Source: JAFGRR01 sp964563855
Lineage (GTDB): Bacteria; Planctomycetota; Phycisphaerae; UBA1845; Fen-1342
Reading direction: 5' to 3'
NCBI GenBank assembly: GCA_964563855.1
Contig: CAZLYU010000016.1
Span: 1 to 62,994, forward strand
Length of the DNA stretch: 62,994 nt
Below are positions 40,305-48,568 of the stretch, piece by piece. Below the pieces are notes generated by a model that was given only the letters and a program-made list of their open reading frames with translations, was not told the origin of the DNA and ran no database searches. The number at the start of each line of letters is the position of its first letter. Position 1 is the stretch's first letter. A program made the translations under genes and the position numbers.

Positions 40305-42734
40305 TTAGACATCAAGATTTTTGACGTTGACGGCGTTCTGCTCGATGAAGTTGCGGCGTTTGGCGACGTCTTCGCCCATGAGGACGGTGAACATGAGGTC
40401 GGCCTCGCGGGCGTCGAGATCGGCTTGTTCGGCGTCGCCGGCGGTTTCGGCGATGATGACTTTGCGCAGCACGCGGCGCTCGGGGTTCATCGTGGTTTCC
40501 CAGAGCTCTTCTTTGTTCATCTCGCCGAGGCCTTTGAAGCGTCGGGTCTCCCAGCCGTGGCCGCCGATGCGGGTGACGCCGCCGGGCACGCCGCGGACGT
40601 TGTCGAGTTCGAGGGTTCGTTCGCCGGCGTGGAGGACGAAGACGGCGCTGCTGAGGTCGCCGGTGATGAGTTCTTCGCGTCGGATGAAGAGATCGTCGAC
40701 GGTGCATCCGAAGCGGGCGAGTTCGGAGAACGCGTCGATGAGGGGTCGTACTTCGGTGAGATCGATTTTGGCGAGTGGCGTTTCCGGGGGTTGCTGATCG
40801 CGGAAGTTTTTGAACTCGTCGGCGGAGTAGAAGAAGTGTTCGCCGGCTTCGGTGTTGACGCGAATGATGGGCAGCGATCCGTCGTCGCGGCGATGTTTTT
40901 TGATGAACGGTTCGAACAGGATGCCGCGGCGGCCGAGCACGCGCGCGTGTTGTTCGATGCGGCCGAGGAGTGCGAGCAGGCCCTTGAGCTCTTCGCCGAC
41001 GATTTCGCGTTCGGGGCCGGCTTCGCGCTTGATGACGAGGCGTAGGCCCTCGAGACCGAGGTCGGTCAGTCTTCTGGCGAGGGCGTTCTCGTCGACCAGG
41101 TATTCCGACCGCTTGCCTTTGATGAGTGCGAAGAGCGGGGGCTGGGCGATGTAGACGCGGCCGGCCTCGATGAGGCCGCGCAGTTGACGAAAGAGGAAGG
41201 TGAGCAGCAGGGTGCGAATGTGCGACCCGTCGACGTCGGCATCGGTCATGACGATGATTTTGCCGTAGCGCAGCTTGCTGATGTCGAAATCGTCTTTGCC
41301 GATGCCGGTGCCGAGGGCTTTGACGATTTCGATGATTTCCTCGTGGCCGAGGATTTTGTGCAGGCGGGCCTTTTCGACGTTCAGGATTTTGCCGCGAATG
41401 GGGAGGATTGCCTGTGTGCGAGCGTCGCGATGGCCCTTGGCCGAGCCGGCGGCCGAGTCGCCTTCGACGATGAACAGCTCGGTTTCTTCGACGTCGCGGC
41501 TGGAGCAGTCGACGAGTTTGCGGCTGAGGCCGCCGCCGGCGATGGCGGTTTTGCGGGCGGTTTCGCGGGCTTTGCGGGCGGCTTCGCGGGCGTACGCGGC
41601 CTGGACGGCCTTTCCGATGATCTTCTTGGCTTCGCTCGGATGCTCTTCGAAGTATTGCCCGAGGCCTTCGTTGATGGTGGTTTCGACGAAGGCGCCGACT
41701 TCGCTGTTGCCGAGCTTGGTTTTGGTTTGGCCTTCGAACTGCGGCTCGGGGACTTTTACGGCGAGCACGGCGGTGAGACCTTCGCGGATGTCTTCGCCGC
41801 TGGGGGTGGGGTCGTTTTGTTTGTAGAGATTTTGCTTGCGCGCGTAGTTGTTCAAGACGCGGGTGAGCGCCGCACGGAAGCCGGAGAGGTGCGTGCCGCC
41901 TTCGACGGTGTTGATGTTGTTGGCGAACGAGAGCGTGTTTTCGTTGAAGCCGTCGGTGTACTGGATGGCGAGATCGAGGGTGAGGCCGCTTTCTTCGTCG
42001 ACGCGTTCGTAGGTGATGATGGGGTGCAGCGGCTGCTTGGCGTCGTTGAGATGTTCGACGAACTGCTTCAGGCCGTGCTCGAAGTAGAAGACGTCGGCCT
42101 TTTCATGGCGTTCGTCGGTCATAGCGATGCGCACGCCGGAGTTGAGGTAGGCGAGTTCGCGCAGTCGGCGGGCGAGGATGTCGTAGTGGAACTCGGTTTG
42201 CGGGAAGATCTGGCTGTCGGGGAGGAAGTGGACCAACGTGCCGTGGTCGTCGGTGGGGGGGCCCATTTCGATTTGCTGGGTGACGTCGCCGCGTTCGAAA
42301 GCCATGGTCCAGACGTGGCCGTCGCGTTTGACGCGTACGTTGAGCCAAGCGGAGAGGGCGTTGACGACGCTGACGCCGACGCCGTGGAGGCCGCCGGAGA
42401 TTTTGTAGGAGTCGCGAGCGAATTTTCCGCCGGCGTGAAGCTGGGTAAGGCAGATTTCGAGGGCGGACATGCCGTCGGGATCTTTGCTTTTGACAGGGAT
42501 GCCGCGGCCGTTGTCTTCGACGCTGACGCTGCCGTCGGCGCCGAGCACGACATCGACCTGGTCGCAGATGCCGGCCATCGCCTCGTCGATGGAGTTGTCG
42601 ACGATCTCGTAGACGAGGTGATGCAGGCCGCGGAGGCCGGTGTCGCCGATGTACATCGACGGTCGTTTGCGTACGGCCTCGAGCCCCTCGAGAACGACAA
42701 TGCTGTTTTCGTCGTAGCTAGGCGTATGGGCCAC
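40305..42734 (-). CDS. gyrB: DNA gyrase subunit B
   Basis: This is the ATPase subunit of DNA gyrase, 809 residues from GTG 42734. That GTG is 6 bases after GGAG; ATG 42740 abuts the same GGAG, and ATG 42752 has no ribosome site. Start VAHTPSYDENSIVVLEGLEA. GHKL motifs: YEIVDNSIDEAMAG, VEDNGRGIPV and SGGLHGVGVSVVNALS. Toprim: LFIVEGDSAAGSAKGHRDAR and VMTDADVDGSHIRTLLLTFL. The C-terminus RFKGLGEMNKEELWETTMNP is typical of GyrB. The start overlaps the end of dciA by 17 bases. Confidence 0.96.
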   Translation of the reverse strand: MAHTPSYDENSIVVLEGLEAVRKRPSMYIGDTGLRGLHHLVYEIVDNSIDEAMAGICDQVDVVLGADGSVSVEDNGRGIPVKSKDPDGMSALEICLTQLHAGGKFARDSYKISGGLHGVGVSVVNALSAWLNVRVKRDGHVWTMAFERGDVTQQIEMGPPTDDHGTLVHFLPDSQIFPQTEFHYDILARRLRELAYLNSGVRIAMTDERHEKADVFYFEHGLKQFVEHLNDAKQPLHPIITYERVDEESGLTLDLAIQYTDGFNENTLSFANNINTVEGGTHLSGFRAALTRVLNNYARKQNLYKQNDPTPSGEDIREGLTAVLAVKVPEPQFEGQTKTKLGNSEVGAFVETTINEGLGQYFEEHPSEAKKIIGKAVQAAYAREAARKARETARKTAIAGGGLSRKLVDCSSRDVEETELFIVEGDSAAGSAKGHRDARTQAILPIRGKILNVEKARLHKILGHEEIIEIVKALGTGIGKDDFDISKLRYGKIIVMTDADVDGSHIRTLLLTFLFRQLRGLIEAGRVYIAQPPLFALIKGKRSEYLVDENALARRLTDLGLEGLRLVIKREAGPEREIVGEELKGLLALLGRIEQHARVLGRRGILFEPFIKKHRRDDGSLPIIRVNTEAGEHFFYSADEFKNFRDQQPPETPLAKIDLTEVRPLIDAFSELARFGCTVDDLFIRREELITGDLSSAVFVLHAGERTLELDNVRGVPGGVTRIGGHGWETRRFKGLGEMNKEELWETTMNPERRVLRKVIIAETAGDAEQADLDAREADLMFTVLMGEDVAKRRNFIEQNAVNVKNLDV

Positions 42735-43086
42735 GCGCATCTCCAGTGTCATGCGCCCCGGACGGCACGAAGCGCAACCGTCTGACGTGGGGCGCGAGTC
42801 GCGCCAGCGCTTTGCCTAACCGGCCGGCCTGCCGCGACAACTCATACCGCAATCCGTCATTATCCACGGAAATGACGACGGCGTCACCCTCTACGCGCTG
42901 CACGCTGGTTTGCTGTAGCCAGCCGGGTTCGGCGAGGCGCTCCCACGCAGTGCGAGCCGCCTCGATGCGCTGCACGTGTTGCGCGGCGCTGGCCAACACG
43001 CGGTTGACGCGGTCGGCAGCGAACAGTCCGGCGGACCAGCGTCGCCGTCGATTGTCGACGATGTGGCGGAGTTGACGTCTGTTCAC
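42718..43086 (-). CDS. dciA: DciA-like protein (DUF721)
   Basis: DciA loads the replicative helicase in bacteria lacking DnaC or DnaI. It has 122 residues. The N-terminus is basic (MNRRQLRHIVDNRRRRWSAG). The middle has RVNRVLASAAQHVQRIEAAR and AWERLAEPGWLQQTSVQRVE, then DAVVISVDNDGLRYELSRQA and ARLAPHVRRLRFVPSG, the KH-like fold of DUF721. It sits between dnaN and gyrB, as in actinobacteria, but recF is missing. A near-consensus DnaA box, TTATCCACG (42860-42868), lies inside it. Confidence 0.7.
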   Translation of the reverse strand: MNRRQLRHIVDNRRRRWSAGLFAADRVNRVLASAAQHVQRIEAARTAWERLAEPGWLQQTSVQRVEGDAVVISVDNDGLRYELSRQAGRLGKALARLAPHVRRLRFVPSGAHDTGDARGPYA

Positions 43087-43091
43087 GGTGG

Positions 43092-44216
43092 TCAGCGGGA
43101 GTTGTTGAGCGAGACGGGCATGACGACGTAGAGGAACGCGTTGCGGTCGTCGCCGGTGAGCACGCCGGGGCGGAAACTCTCTTGCAGTTCGATGTTGATC
43201 GTGTCGTAGGGTGCGGCCTTGAGGGCGTCGATGATAAAGTGAGGATTGAAGCCGATCTCGACGGGGTCGTGTTTGTATTCGATCGGCGTTTGGACGCGGG
43301 CTTCGCCTTGTTCGGGGGCGTTGGCGGTAATGATGAGCTCGCCGTTGGTGAACTGCATGCGGACGGCGCGCGAGTCTTCGGTGGTGAGCAGTGCGGCGCG
43401 GCGAATGGCGCTGCGCAACTCTCCGCTGTCGATGGTGGCGACCTTGTCGTTGTCTTTGGGGATGACGTCTTCGTACTTGGGGAAGGCGCCTTCGACGAGG
43501 GCGGTGGCCAAGATGCGGCCGCCGCTGCGCAGCACGATCTGGTTGGGGAGCACGCGGACGTCGATGACTGCGTCGTCGGCCTCGTCGTGATGGGTGAGCA
43601 CTTTCTCGAGCACGTTGAGTGCTTTGCTGGGGACGATGAGCTGGAAGTCGCCGCTTTGTGCGACACGTAGGGTTCCGCCGGCGCGGGCGAGTCGGCGGCC
43701 ATCAGTGGCGACGAGGAAGAGTTTCTTGCCGCGTTTGTCCCACAGCACGCCGTTGATCGCGTAGCGGCTGGTTTCGCGGGCGGCGGCGTAGACCGTCATG
43801 GCGATCATGCGTTGGAGTTCGGAGGCGTCGACGCGGAGGTCGGGTTCGCCTTCGAACTCGGGGACGGGGGGGAAGTCTTCGACGGCCTGGGTGAAGATCT
43901 TGAACTCGCTTCCCTCGCCGCGGATGAGGCAATGCGGTCCGCTGACTTCGAGGGTCATCTCGATGTCGCTCATCTCTCGCACGATGCTGAGAAGGCGCTC
44001 GGCCGGCACGACGCATGCGCCGTCGACCTCGGTTGCGATGGTGACGATATTGACGCGGAGCGCGGCTTCGCCGTCTGTAGCGCAGAGTTCGAGATGCTCC
44101 CCGGCGAGGGCGAGCTTGACGCAATTGAGGATCGGCTTGGGAGTACGCCCACTGGCGACAGTGGCGATGGCCGTTAGCGCGTCCTGGAACTCCTGACGCG
44201 GGAGCCGCACTTTCAT
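43092..44216 (-). CDS. dnaN: DNA polymerase III subunit beta (sliding clamp)
   Basis: The clamp has 374 residues from ATG 44216 (MKVRLPRQEFQDALTAIATV); the open frame upstream to 44285 is not clamp-like. It has the three-domain clamp pattern: SGRTPKPILNCVKLALAGEH, then RYAINGVLWDKRGKKLFLVA with ATDGRRLARA, and HFIIDALKAAPYDTINIELQ. It ends FLYVVMPVSLNNSR, matching the peptide-binding pocket M-P-x-R/S-L. It is followed by dciA 5 bases later. The usual position next to dnaA is kept. Confidence 0.95.
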   Translation of the reverse strand: MKVRLPRQEFQDALTAIATVASGRTPKPILNCVKLALAGEHLELCATDGEAALRVNIVTIATEVDGACVVPAERLLSIVREMSDIEMTLEVSGPHCLIRGEGSEFKIFTQAVEDFPPVPEFEGEPDLRVDASELQRMIAMTVYAAARETSRYAINGVLWDKRGKKLFLVATDGRRLARAGGTLRVAQSGDFQLIVPSKALNVLEKVLTHHDEADDAVIDVRVLPNQIVLRSGGRILATALVEGAFPKYEDVIPKDNDKVATIDSGELRSAIRRAALLTTEDSRAVRMQFTNGELIITANAPEQGEARVQTPIEYKHDPVEIGFNPHFIIDALKAAPYDTINIELQESFRPGVLTGDDRNAFLYVVMPVSLNNSR

Positions 44217-44555
44217 ACTGGATCCATCCAAGACAGGAGACGTCGCATCGCTACACATTGTGAGCGAACATTGCGCAACACTCAAGGGCTTGCGTAAAGT
44301 GGTCGGGGTGTGACGATGGATACTTTTAACAGGAGCCTAAAGTTTCGTCATCTCTCGTCTTCAGTGTTGTCGCGGCTGTGGCGTGTTGGGCTTAGCGCTT
44401 GTAATGGGTTTTGCGATCAAGGGTTACGACGGGCTGGGCATGTCACAGCGATGTGGGGACTTTGTGGCGCGAACGGACAGTTCCGACGGAGACCGATTGA
44501 ACGAATTGGCTTCGGTGACAACTGCGAGTGTTTTGTGAGCAAAATGAACAAGTTG
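44217..44555. other. dnaA-dnaN intergenic region, candidate origin
   Basis: This 339-base gap is clearly lower in GC than its surroundings and contains runs such as TTTGTGAGCAAAATGAACAA. No perfect DnaA box (TTATCCACA) is present, but three TGTGG cores (44377, 44452, 44463) are. An 85-residue open frame here is not convincing. Origin assignment rests on position, not on boxes. Confidence 0.4.
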
Positions 44556-45869
44556 TTAGCGGCGTGATAATAGCTGTCTTGTCAGGTGTGTGACGGCTTC
44601 TGACACGCGGGCGTCGTGCTGTCGGCTGGCTTCGATGCATCGTTCGGCGTGTAAGACCGTGGAGTGATCGCGACCGCCGAAGTGCAGGCCGATCTCTTCG
44701 AGGCTGAGTGGCGTGAGTTTGCGGGTGATGTACATGGCGACCTGTCGTGGGCCGGTGACGGACCGTGAGCGTTTTCGGCCAATGAGATCGGAGACGCGGA
44801 CGCCGTAATGGGCGGCTGTGAGCGAGAGGATGTCTGAGACTTGTAGCGGCGGTGGCTCGGCGCCCTGCAGTTCGTCGAGTACGTGTCTTGCGAGGTCGAG
44901 GTTGAGCTTTTGGCCGCCGATTTGGGCTTCGCTGACGAGTTTGGTGAGGGCGCCTTCGAGGACGCGGATGTTGTCGTCGACGCGTTGGGCAATGTAGTCG
45001 AGGACGTCGTCGGGGACTTCGGCGCCGCGCAGGCGGGTCTTTTTTTGCAGGATGGCGTGGCGTGTTTCGCGATTGGGCGGGTCGATTTGGGTCACCAGGC
45101 CCCAATTGAAGCGGCTCATGAGGCGGTCTTCGAGGGTGGGGATTTCGGCGGGTCGAGAGTCGGCGCTGAGGATGATCTGCCGGCGGGTTTGGTAGAGCAC
45201 GTTGAAGGTGTGGAAGAGCTCTTCCTGGCTGGATTCGCGGTTTTGCAGGAACTGCACATCGTCGATCGCCAAGACGTCGACTTCGCGGGCCGCTTCGCGG
45301 AATTCCGGCAAGCGGCCGTATTCGATGGCGTTGACGAACTCGTTGACGAATGTCTCGCAGGAGACGTAGAGGGTTTTGAGGCGGCGTGGGGCGCGGCCGA
45401 CGGCTTCGCAGACGGCTTGCAGCAAGTGGGTCTTGCCGAGCCCGGATGCGCCGTGGATGAAGAGTGGGTTGTAGAGGGTGCCGGGTTGGTTGCACACTGC
45501 CTGACAGGCGGCGTGGGCGAGCCGATTGGATGGGCCGACGACGAATTGATCGAAGCGGTAGTCGGCGTTGAGCGGTGTGCGCAGCTCGGCGAAATCGTGC
45601 TGTGAGGCGAGGACTTCGGGTTCATCGGCGGTGTAGAACCGCACGGGGAGGAGGTAGCCGGTGTGGGCGGCGAGGCAACTGACGAAGGCGCGGCCGCATT
45701 GGTTGCGGAGGTAGTCAGCGCGGGCGGGGTCGGGCGCTCGGACGCGGAGTTCGCCGCCTTGGATGACGCCTGGCTCGAGGTCGTCGAACCAGGAACGGTA
45801 GAGTTCGGGGTACTCGTTCCGGAGACGTTCGAGCAGCTCAGCCCAAGGGGCGGGCTCGTCGTGGTTCAC
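44556..45869 (-). CDS. dnaA: chromosomal replication initiator DnaA
   Basis: DnaA opens the origin. It has 437 residues: an N-terminal DnaB/DciA-interaction domain (LLERLRNEYPELYRSWFDDL), AAA+ core with Walker A GASGLGKTH (140-148), Walker B VLAIDDVQFLQNRESSQEEL, sensor IILSADSRPAEIPTLEDRLM and DDNIRVLEGALTKLVS, then the DNA-binding domain (SLTAAHYGVRVSDLIGRKRS, LEEIGLHFGGRDHSTVLHAE). The linker domain is short. It is on the minus strand, followed by the origin candidate and dnaN. truD lies 51 bases upstream. Confidence 0.96.
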   Translation of the reverse strand: MNHDEPAPWAELLERLRNEYPELYRSWFDDLEPGVIQGGELRVRAPDPARADYLRNQCGRAFVSCLAAHTGYLLPVRFYTADEPEVLASQHDFAELRTPLNADYRFDQFVVGPSNRLAHAACQAVCNQPGTLYNPLFIHGASGLGKTHLLQAVCEAVGRAPRRLKTLYVSCETFVNEFVNAIEYGRLPEFREAAREVDVLAIDDVQFLQNRESSQEELFHTFNVLYQTRRQIILSADSRPAEIPTLEDRLMSRFNWGLVTQIDPPNRETRHAILQKKTRLRGAEVPDDVLDYIAQRVDDNIRVLEGALTKLVSEAQIGGQKLNLDLARHVLDELQGAEPPPLQVSDILSLTAAHYGVRVSDLIGRKRSRSVTGPRQVAMYITRKLTPLSLEEIGLHFGGRDHSTVLHAERCIEASRQHDARVSEAVTHLTRQLLSRR

Positions 45870-45920
45870 GGCTCAGTGCTCAGCATGTCGCGGATTTTGG
45901 TACACATTACCAGCGTTATG

Positions 45921-47162
45921 TTACGCGTCGGCCGCGGTGGGATCATCCGCCGCGGACCAGGAGAAGAGTTCGCGGAGCACGGTGGTTGCGTAGCAGCCTC
46001 GGGGTAGGAACAAGCGGACGGTGAGAAAGACGCCGGCCTCGTCGCCGCCGACGCTGATGTCGGCGTCTTCGACGCGGAAGCGCAGGGCGCGGCGGGCGCC
46101 GGCGGTGCGGAGGCGGGAGTCGCAGAGTTGGTCGAAAGAGAGTCCTTCGTTGGCGAGGATCTGCGCTTCGATTTCTGCCGGCCGGCCGGTGGGCTGGGTC
46201 ATACGGCGACCGAAGAGGGGGCCGGTGGGGCTGATTTCGAACGCGTCGGCGCGGGGTTGCTCGGCATCGGCGTCTTCGACGAGGAAGACGGCGTGATTGG
46301 CGTGCTTTTCGGCGAGGTCGCCGGTAAGCAGATGGTCGGGGCCGTCGCTCAGGCGGGCCGCGAGCACGTGATTGAACAAATAGGATTGATACGCGGAGAG
46401 GTAGAACTGCCGCGTATGTCGGTCGATGGCGCTGAAGGCGCGTGTTTTGTTTCCGGTTTGCGCGAGGGCTTTCAGCGCGCGGCGGGCGTCGTGAAACATT
46501 CCGGGCCAGTGGCGGGCGGCGTCGGCGTATTTGCCGGCCTGGTATAACTCGCGCGCCCGGCGGATTTTGCCATGGTCGAGCGGCCCGGGTCGGCCGAGCG
46601 CGAGATCGACGGCTTCGTCGATCTGACCGCGCACCATCGCCGCCCCGATCGCCCACGTGTCGCCGCGGTTGCCGAAGCGTTGCTCGCCGAAGTAGTTGGG
46701 TGCTCCGCGTTTGACGAGTTCGGCGAGGGCGTTCTGGAGATCGGCGAGTCGGGTGGCGTCGGTCTGTCGCACGTGGATGGTGAAGCGGTTTCCGCGCAGG
46801 TGTCCGAGGCGGATTTTGTTGCGGTGGCGGGTCACCTCGACGATTTCGATGCGGGGGAGGCTGATGGCGGCGACGGTTTCGGGGGGGACGTGTTCGACGG
46901 ACATCCACTGTCGCGTGATGGCGCGGGAATCTTTTAGGCCGGCGTAGCCGATGTTGCGTTTCGGGAGGTTAAGGGCGCGAGCGATGTCCTGGATGGCCTG
47001 CTGCGTGCTGAGGCCGGCCTTCTCGACGAGGAAGTAGGTGTGATCGCCGTCGCCGGCGGCGGGGTAAAGCGGCTCTTCCTCGACGATGAAGTCGCTGTAG
47101 TCGGCCTTGATGAGTCCTGCGGGCCGATTGAAGTCGCTGAGGAGGCGTGGGGGATCGGTCAT
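45921..47162 (-). CDS. truD: tRNA pseudouridine(13) synthase TruD
   Basis: TruD makes pseudouridine 13 in tRNA(Glu). It has 413 residues from ATG 47162 (MTDPPRLLSDFNRPAGLIKA); the open frame continues upstream without family similarity. Motifs: DFIVEEEPLYPAAGDGDHTY, catalytic Asp78 in YAGLKDSRAITRQWMSVEH, GNRFTIHVRQTD, and PNYFGEQRFGNRG. The ring of acidic and insertion-domain residues in the C-terminal half is normal. It stands upstream of dnaA in the same direction. Some bacteria have this gene elsewhere, so the position is a local feature. Confidence 0.93.
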   Translation of the reverse strand: MTDPPRLLSDFNRPAGLIKADYSDFIVEEEPLYPAAGDGDHTYFLVEKAGLSTQQAIQDIARALNLPKRNIGYAGLKDSRAITRQWMSVEHVPPETVAAISLPRIEIVEVTRHRNKIRLGHLRGNRFTIHVRQTDATRLADLQNALAELVKRGAPNYFGEQRFGNRGDTWAIGAAMVRGQIDEAVDLALGRPGPLDHGKIRRARELYQAGKYADAARHWPGMFHDARRALKALAQTGNKTRAFSAIDRHTRQFYLSAYQSYLFNHVLAARLSDGPDHLLTGDLAEKHANHAVFLVEDADAEQPRADAFEISPTGPLFGRRMTQPTGRPAEIEAQILANEGLSFDQLCDSRLRTAGARRALRFRVEDADISVGGDEAGVFLTVRLFLPRGCYATTVLRELFSWSAADDPTAADA

Positions 47163-47329
47163 TTGGAAGCGTTCACATTTCGCTGAGGGGCGGACAAGTC
47201 GCGAGAGCGTAGGGCCCAGGCGGGTGAAGTCAAGTTTGAAGGTCATTGGGAGGGGGCGGCGCACCGATTAGACTGAGAGCCGGTGGGCGCACGGTTGCAC
47301 GGCGGATCCGACCAGACGAGGGACACCCG

Positions 47330-48490
47330 ATGGGCGAGACAATCCAGACGGCATCGTCGGCGGATCATGACGAGCTGGTCGCCGCGGTTGGTGAGTTCGC
47401 GCGGGCGGAGCTGCTCGAACAGGACATTGCGTGGGATCGCGATGAGTCGTCGTGCGCGAGTGTGTTGCCGCACCTCAGCGAGATGGGTCTGTTTGGGCTG
47501 CGCACGGCCGAGCGGTTTGGCGGGCTTGGCACGCCGATGCGTCCGTATGTGCACATGATTCGCGAGTTGGCGTACGCGTCGCCGTCGGTGGCGGTGACGA
47601 TCAGCGTGCACAACATGGTTTGCGAGGTGGTGGAGCGTTTTGCGAGCGATGTGGTGCGCGAGAAAGTGTTGCCGCGTTTGGCGTCGGGCGAGTTGTCGGC
47701 GTTTGCGATCAGCGAGCCGGATGCGGGGAGTGATCCATCGGCGGCGCGAACGCGGGCGGAGCCGGTCGAAGGTGGGTGGCGTCTATCGGGCACGAAGCTG
47801 TGGGTGACGAACGGGCTTTCGGGCAAGTGGTTTGCGGTGCTTGCGCGGACCGGCGACGTTGGGGAAGACGCGCGTCCCGAGTTTTCAATGCTGCTGCTGG
47901 ATGCCGAGCAGGCCGGTGTCGAGCGTCAGGCGATCACTGGGAAGATGGGGATCCGTGGTTCGGAGACAGCGGAGATGGTGCTGGACGGCGTCTTCGTTCC
48001 GGAGACGCACTTGCTTGGCGGGCGGGGGGACGGACTGCGCAGTGCGCTGGCGGCGCTGGATGGGGGGCGGATCGGGATCGCGGCGCAAGCGGCGGGGATT
48101 GCGGAGGCGTGCCTGGATTTGATGGCGCGGTATGCGAAGCAGCGCCATCAGTTTGGGCGGCCGATCGGCGAGTTTCAGGCCGTGCAATGGATGATCGCCG
48201 ACAGTGCGGCGGATACGGCTGCGGCGCGCTTGTTGATGGAGCGGGCGGCGGATCTGCGGGAAGCTGGGGCGCAACATACGCGCGAGGCGGCGACGGCGAA
48301 GCTGTTTGCGTCGGAGGCGGCGTGTCGCGTCGCGGACCGGGCCGTGCAGGTGCATGGCGGGTATGGGTTCGTGAAAGAGTGTCGGGTGGAGCAGCTTTAT
48401 CGCGACGCTCGGATTACGCGGATCTACGAGGGGACGAGCGAGATTCAGCGTTTTGTGATCGCGCGGGAGACGATGCGGCAGGTGGACTGA
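47330..48490 (+). CDS. acyl-CoA dehydrogenase
   Basis: This is an FAD-dependent acyl-CoA dehydrogenase, 386 residues from ATG 47330. Motifs: LRTAERFGGLGTPMRPYVHM, AFAISEPDAGSDPSAARTRA (FAD site), WRLSGTKLWVTNGLSGKWFA, RYAKQRHQFGRPIGEFQAVQ, and VHGGYGFVKECRVEQLYRDA. The catalytic base is Glu367 in RIYEGTSEIQRF. The substrate chain length is unknown; short-chain-type loop lengths suggest butyryl-like. It stands alone and converges with the Cys-rich gene. Confidence 0.93.
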   Translation: MGETIQTASSADHDELVAAVGEFARAELLEQDIAWDRDESSCASVLPHLSEMGLFGLRTAERFGGLGTPMRPYVHMIRELAYASPSVAVTISVHNMVCEVVERFASDVVREKVLPRLASGELSAFAISEPDAGSDPSAARTRAEPVEGGWRLSGTKLWVTNGLSGKWFAVLARTGDVGEDARPEFSMLLLDAEQAGVERQAITGKMGIRGSETAEMVLDGVFVPETHLLGGRGDGLRSALAALDGGRIGIAAQAAGIAEACLDLMARYAKQRHQFGRPIGEFQAVQWMIADSAADTAAARLLMERAADLREAGAQHTREAATAKLFASEAACRVADRAVQVHGGYGFVKECRVEQLYRDARITRIYEGTSEIQRFVIARETMRQVD

Positions 48491-48492
48491 GT

Positions 48493-48542
48493 GCGCAAAG
48501 CAACAGCCGCCCGACCTGTTGGGATCGAGCGGCTGAATGCGC
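48493..48542. terminator. two-part hairpin between convergent genes
   Basis: Inner stem CAGCCGC (48504-48510) with GCGGCTG (48529-48535); outer stem GCGCA (48493-48497) with TGCGC (48538-48542). It lies between the stop codons of the acyl-CoA dehydrogenase gene and the Cys-rich gene, where a bidirectional terminator is expected. There is a T/C-poor tail only, so confidence is limited. Confidence 0.5.
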
Positions 48543-48568
48543 GTGTCTTACTTCGCTTGCTGAGCGGA

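Noticed and set aside
41184..42785. A 533-codon plus-strand frame opposite gyrB
   Set aside because: Its composition (Asp/Glu/Val/Ala) is that of an antisense shadow; gyrB on the other strand is certain.
44310..44567. An 85-codon open frame in the dnaA-dnaN gap
   Set aside because: No family features, and its position and composition fit an origin region better.
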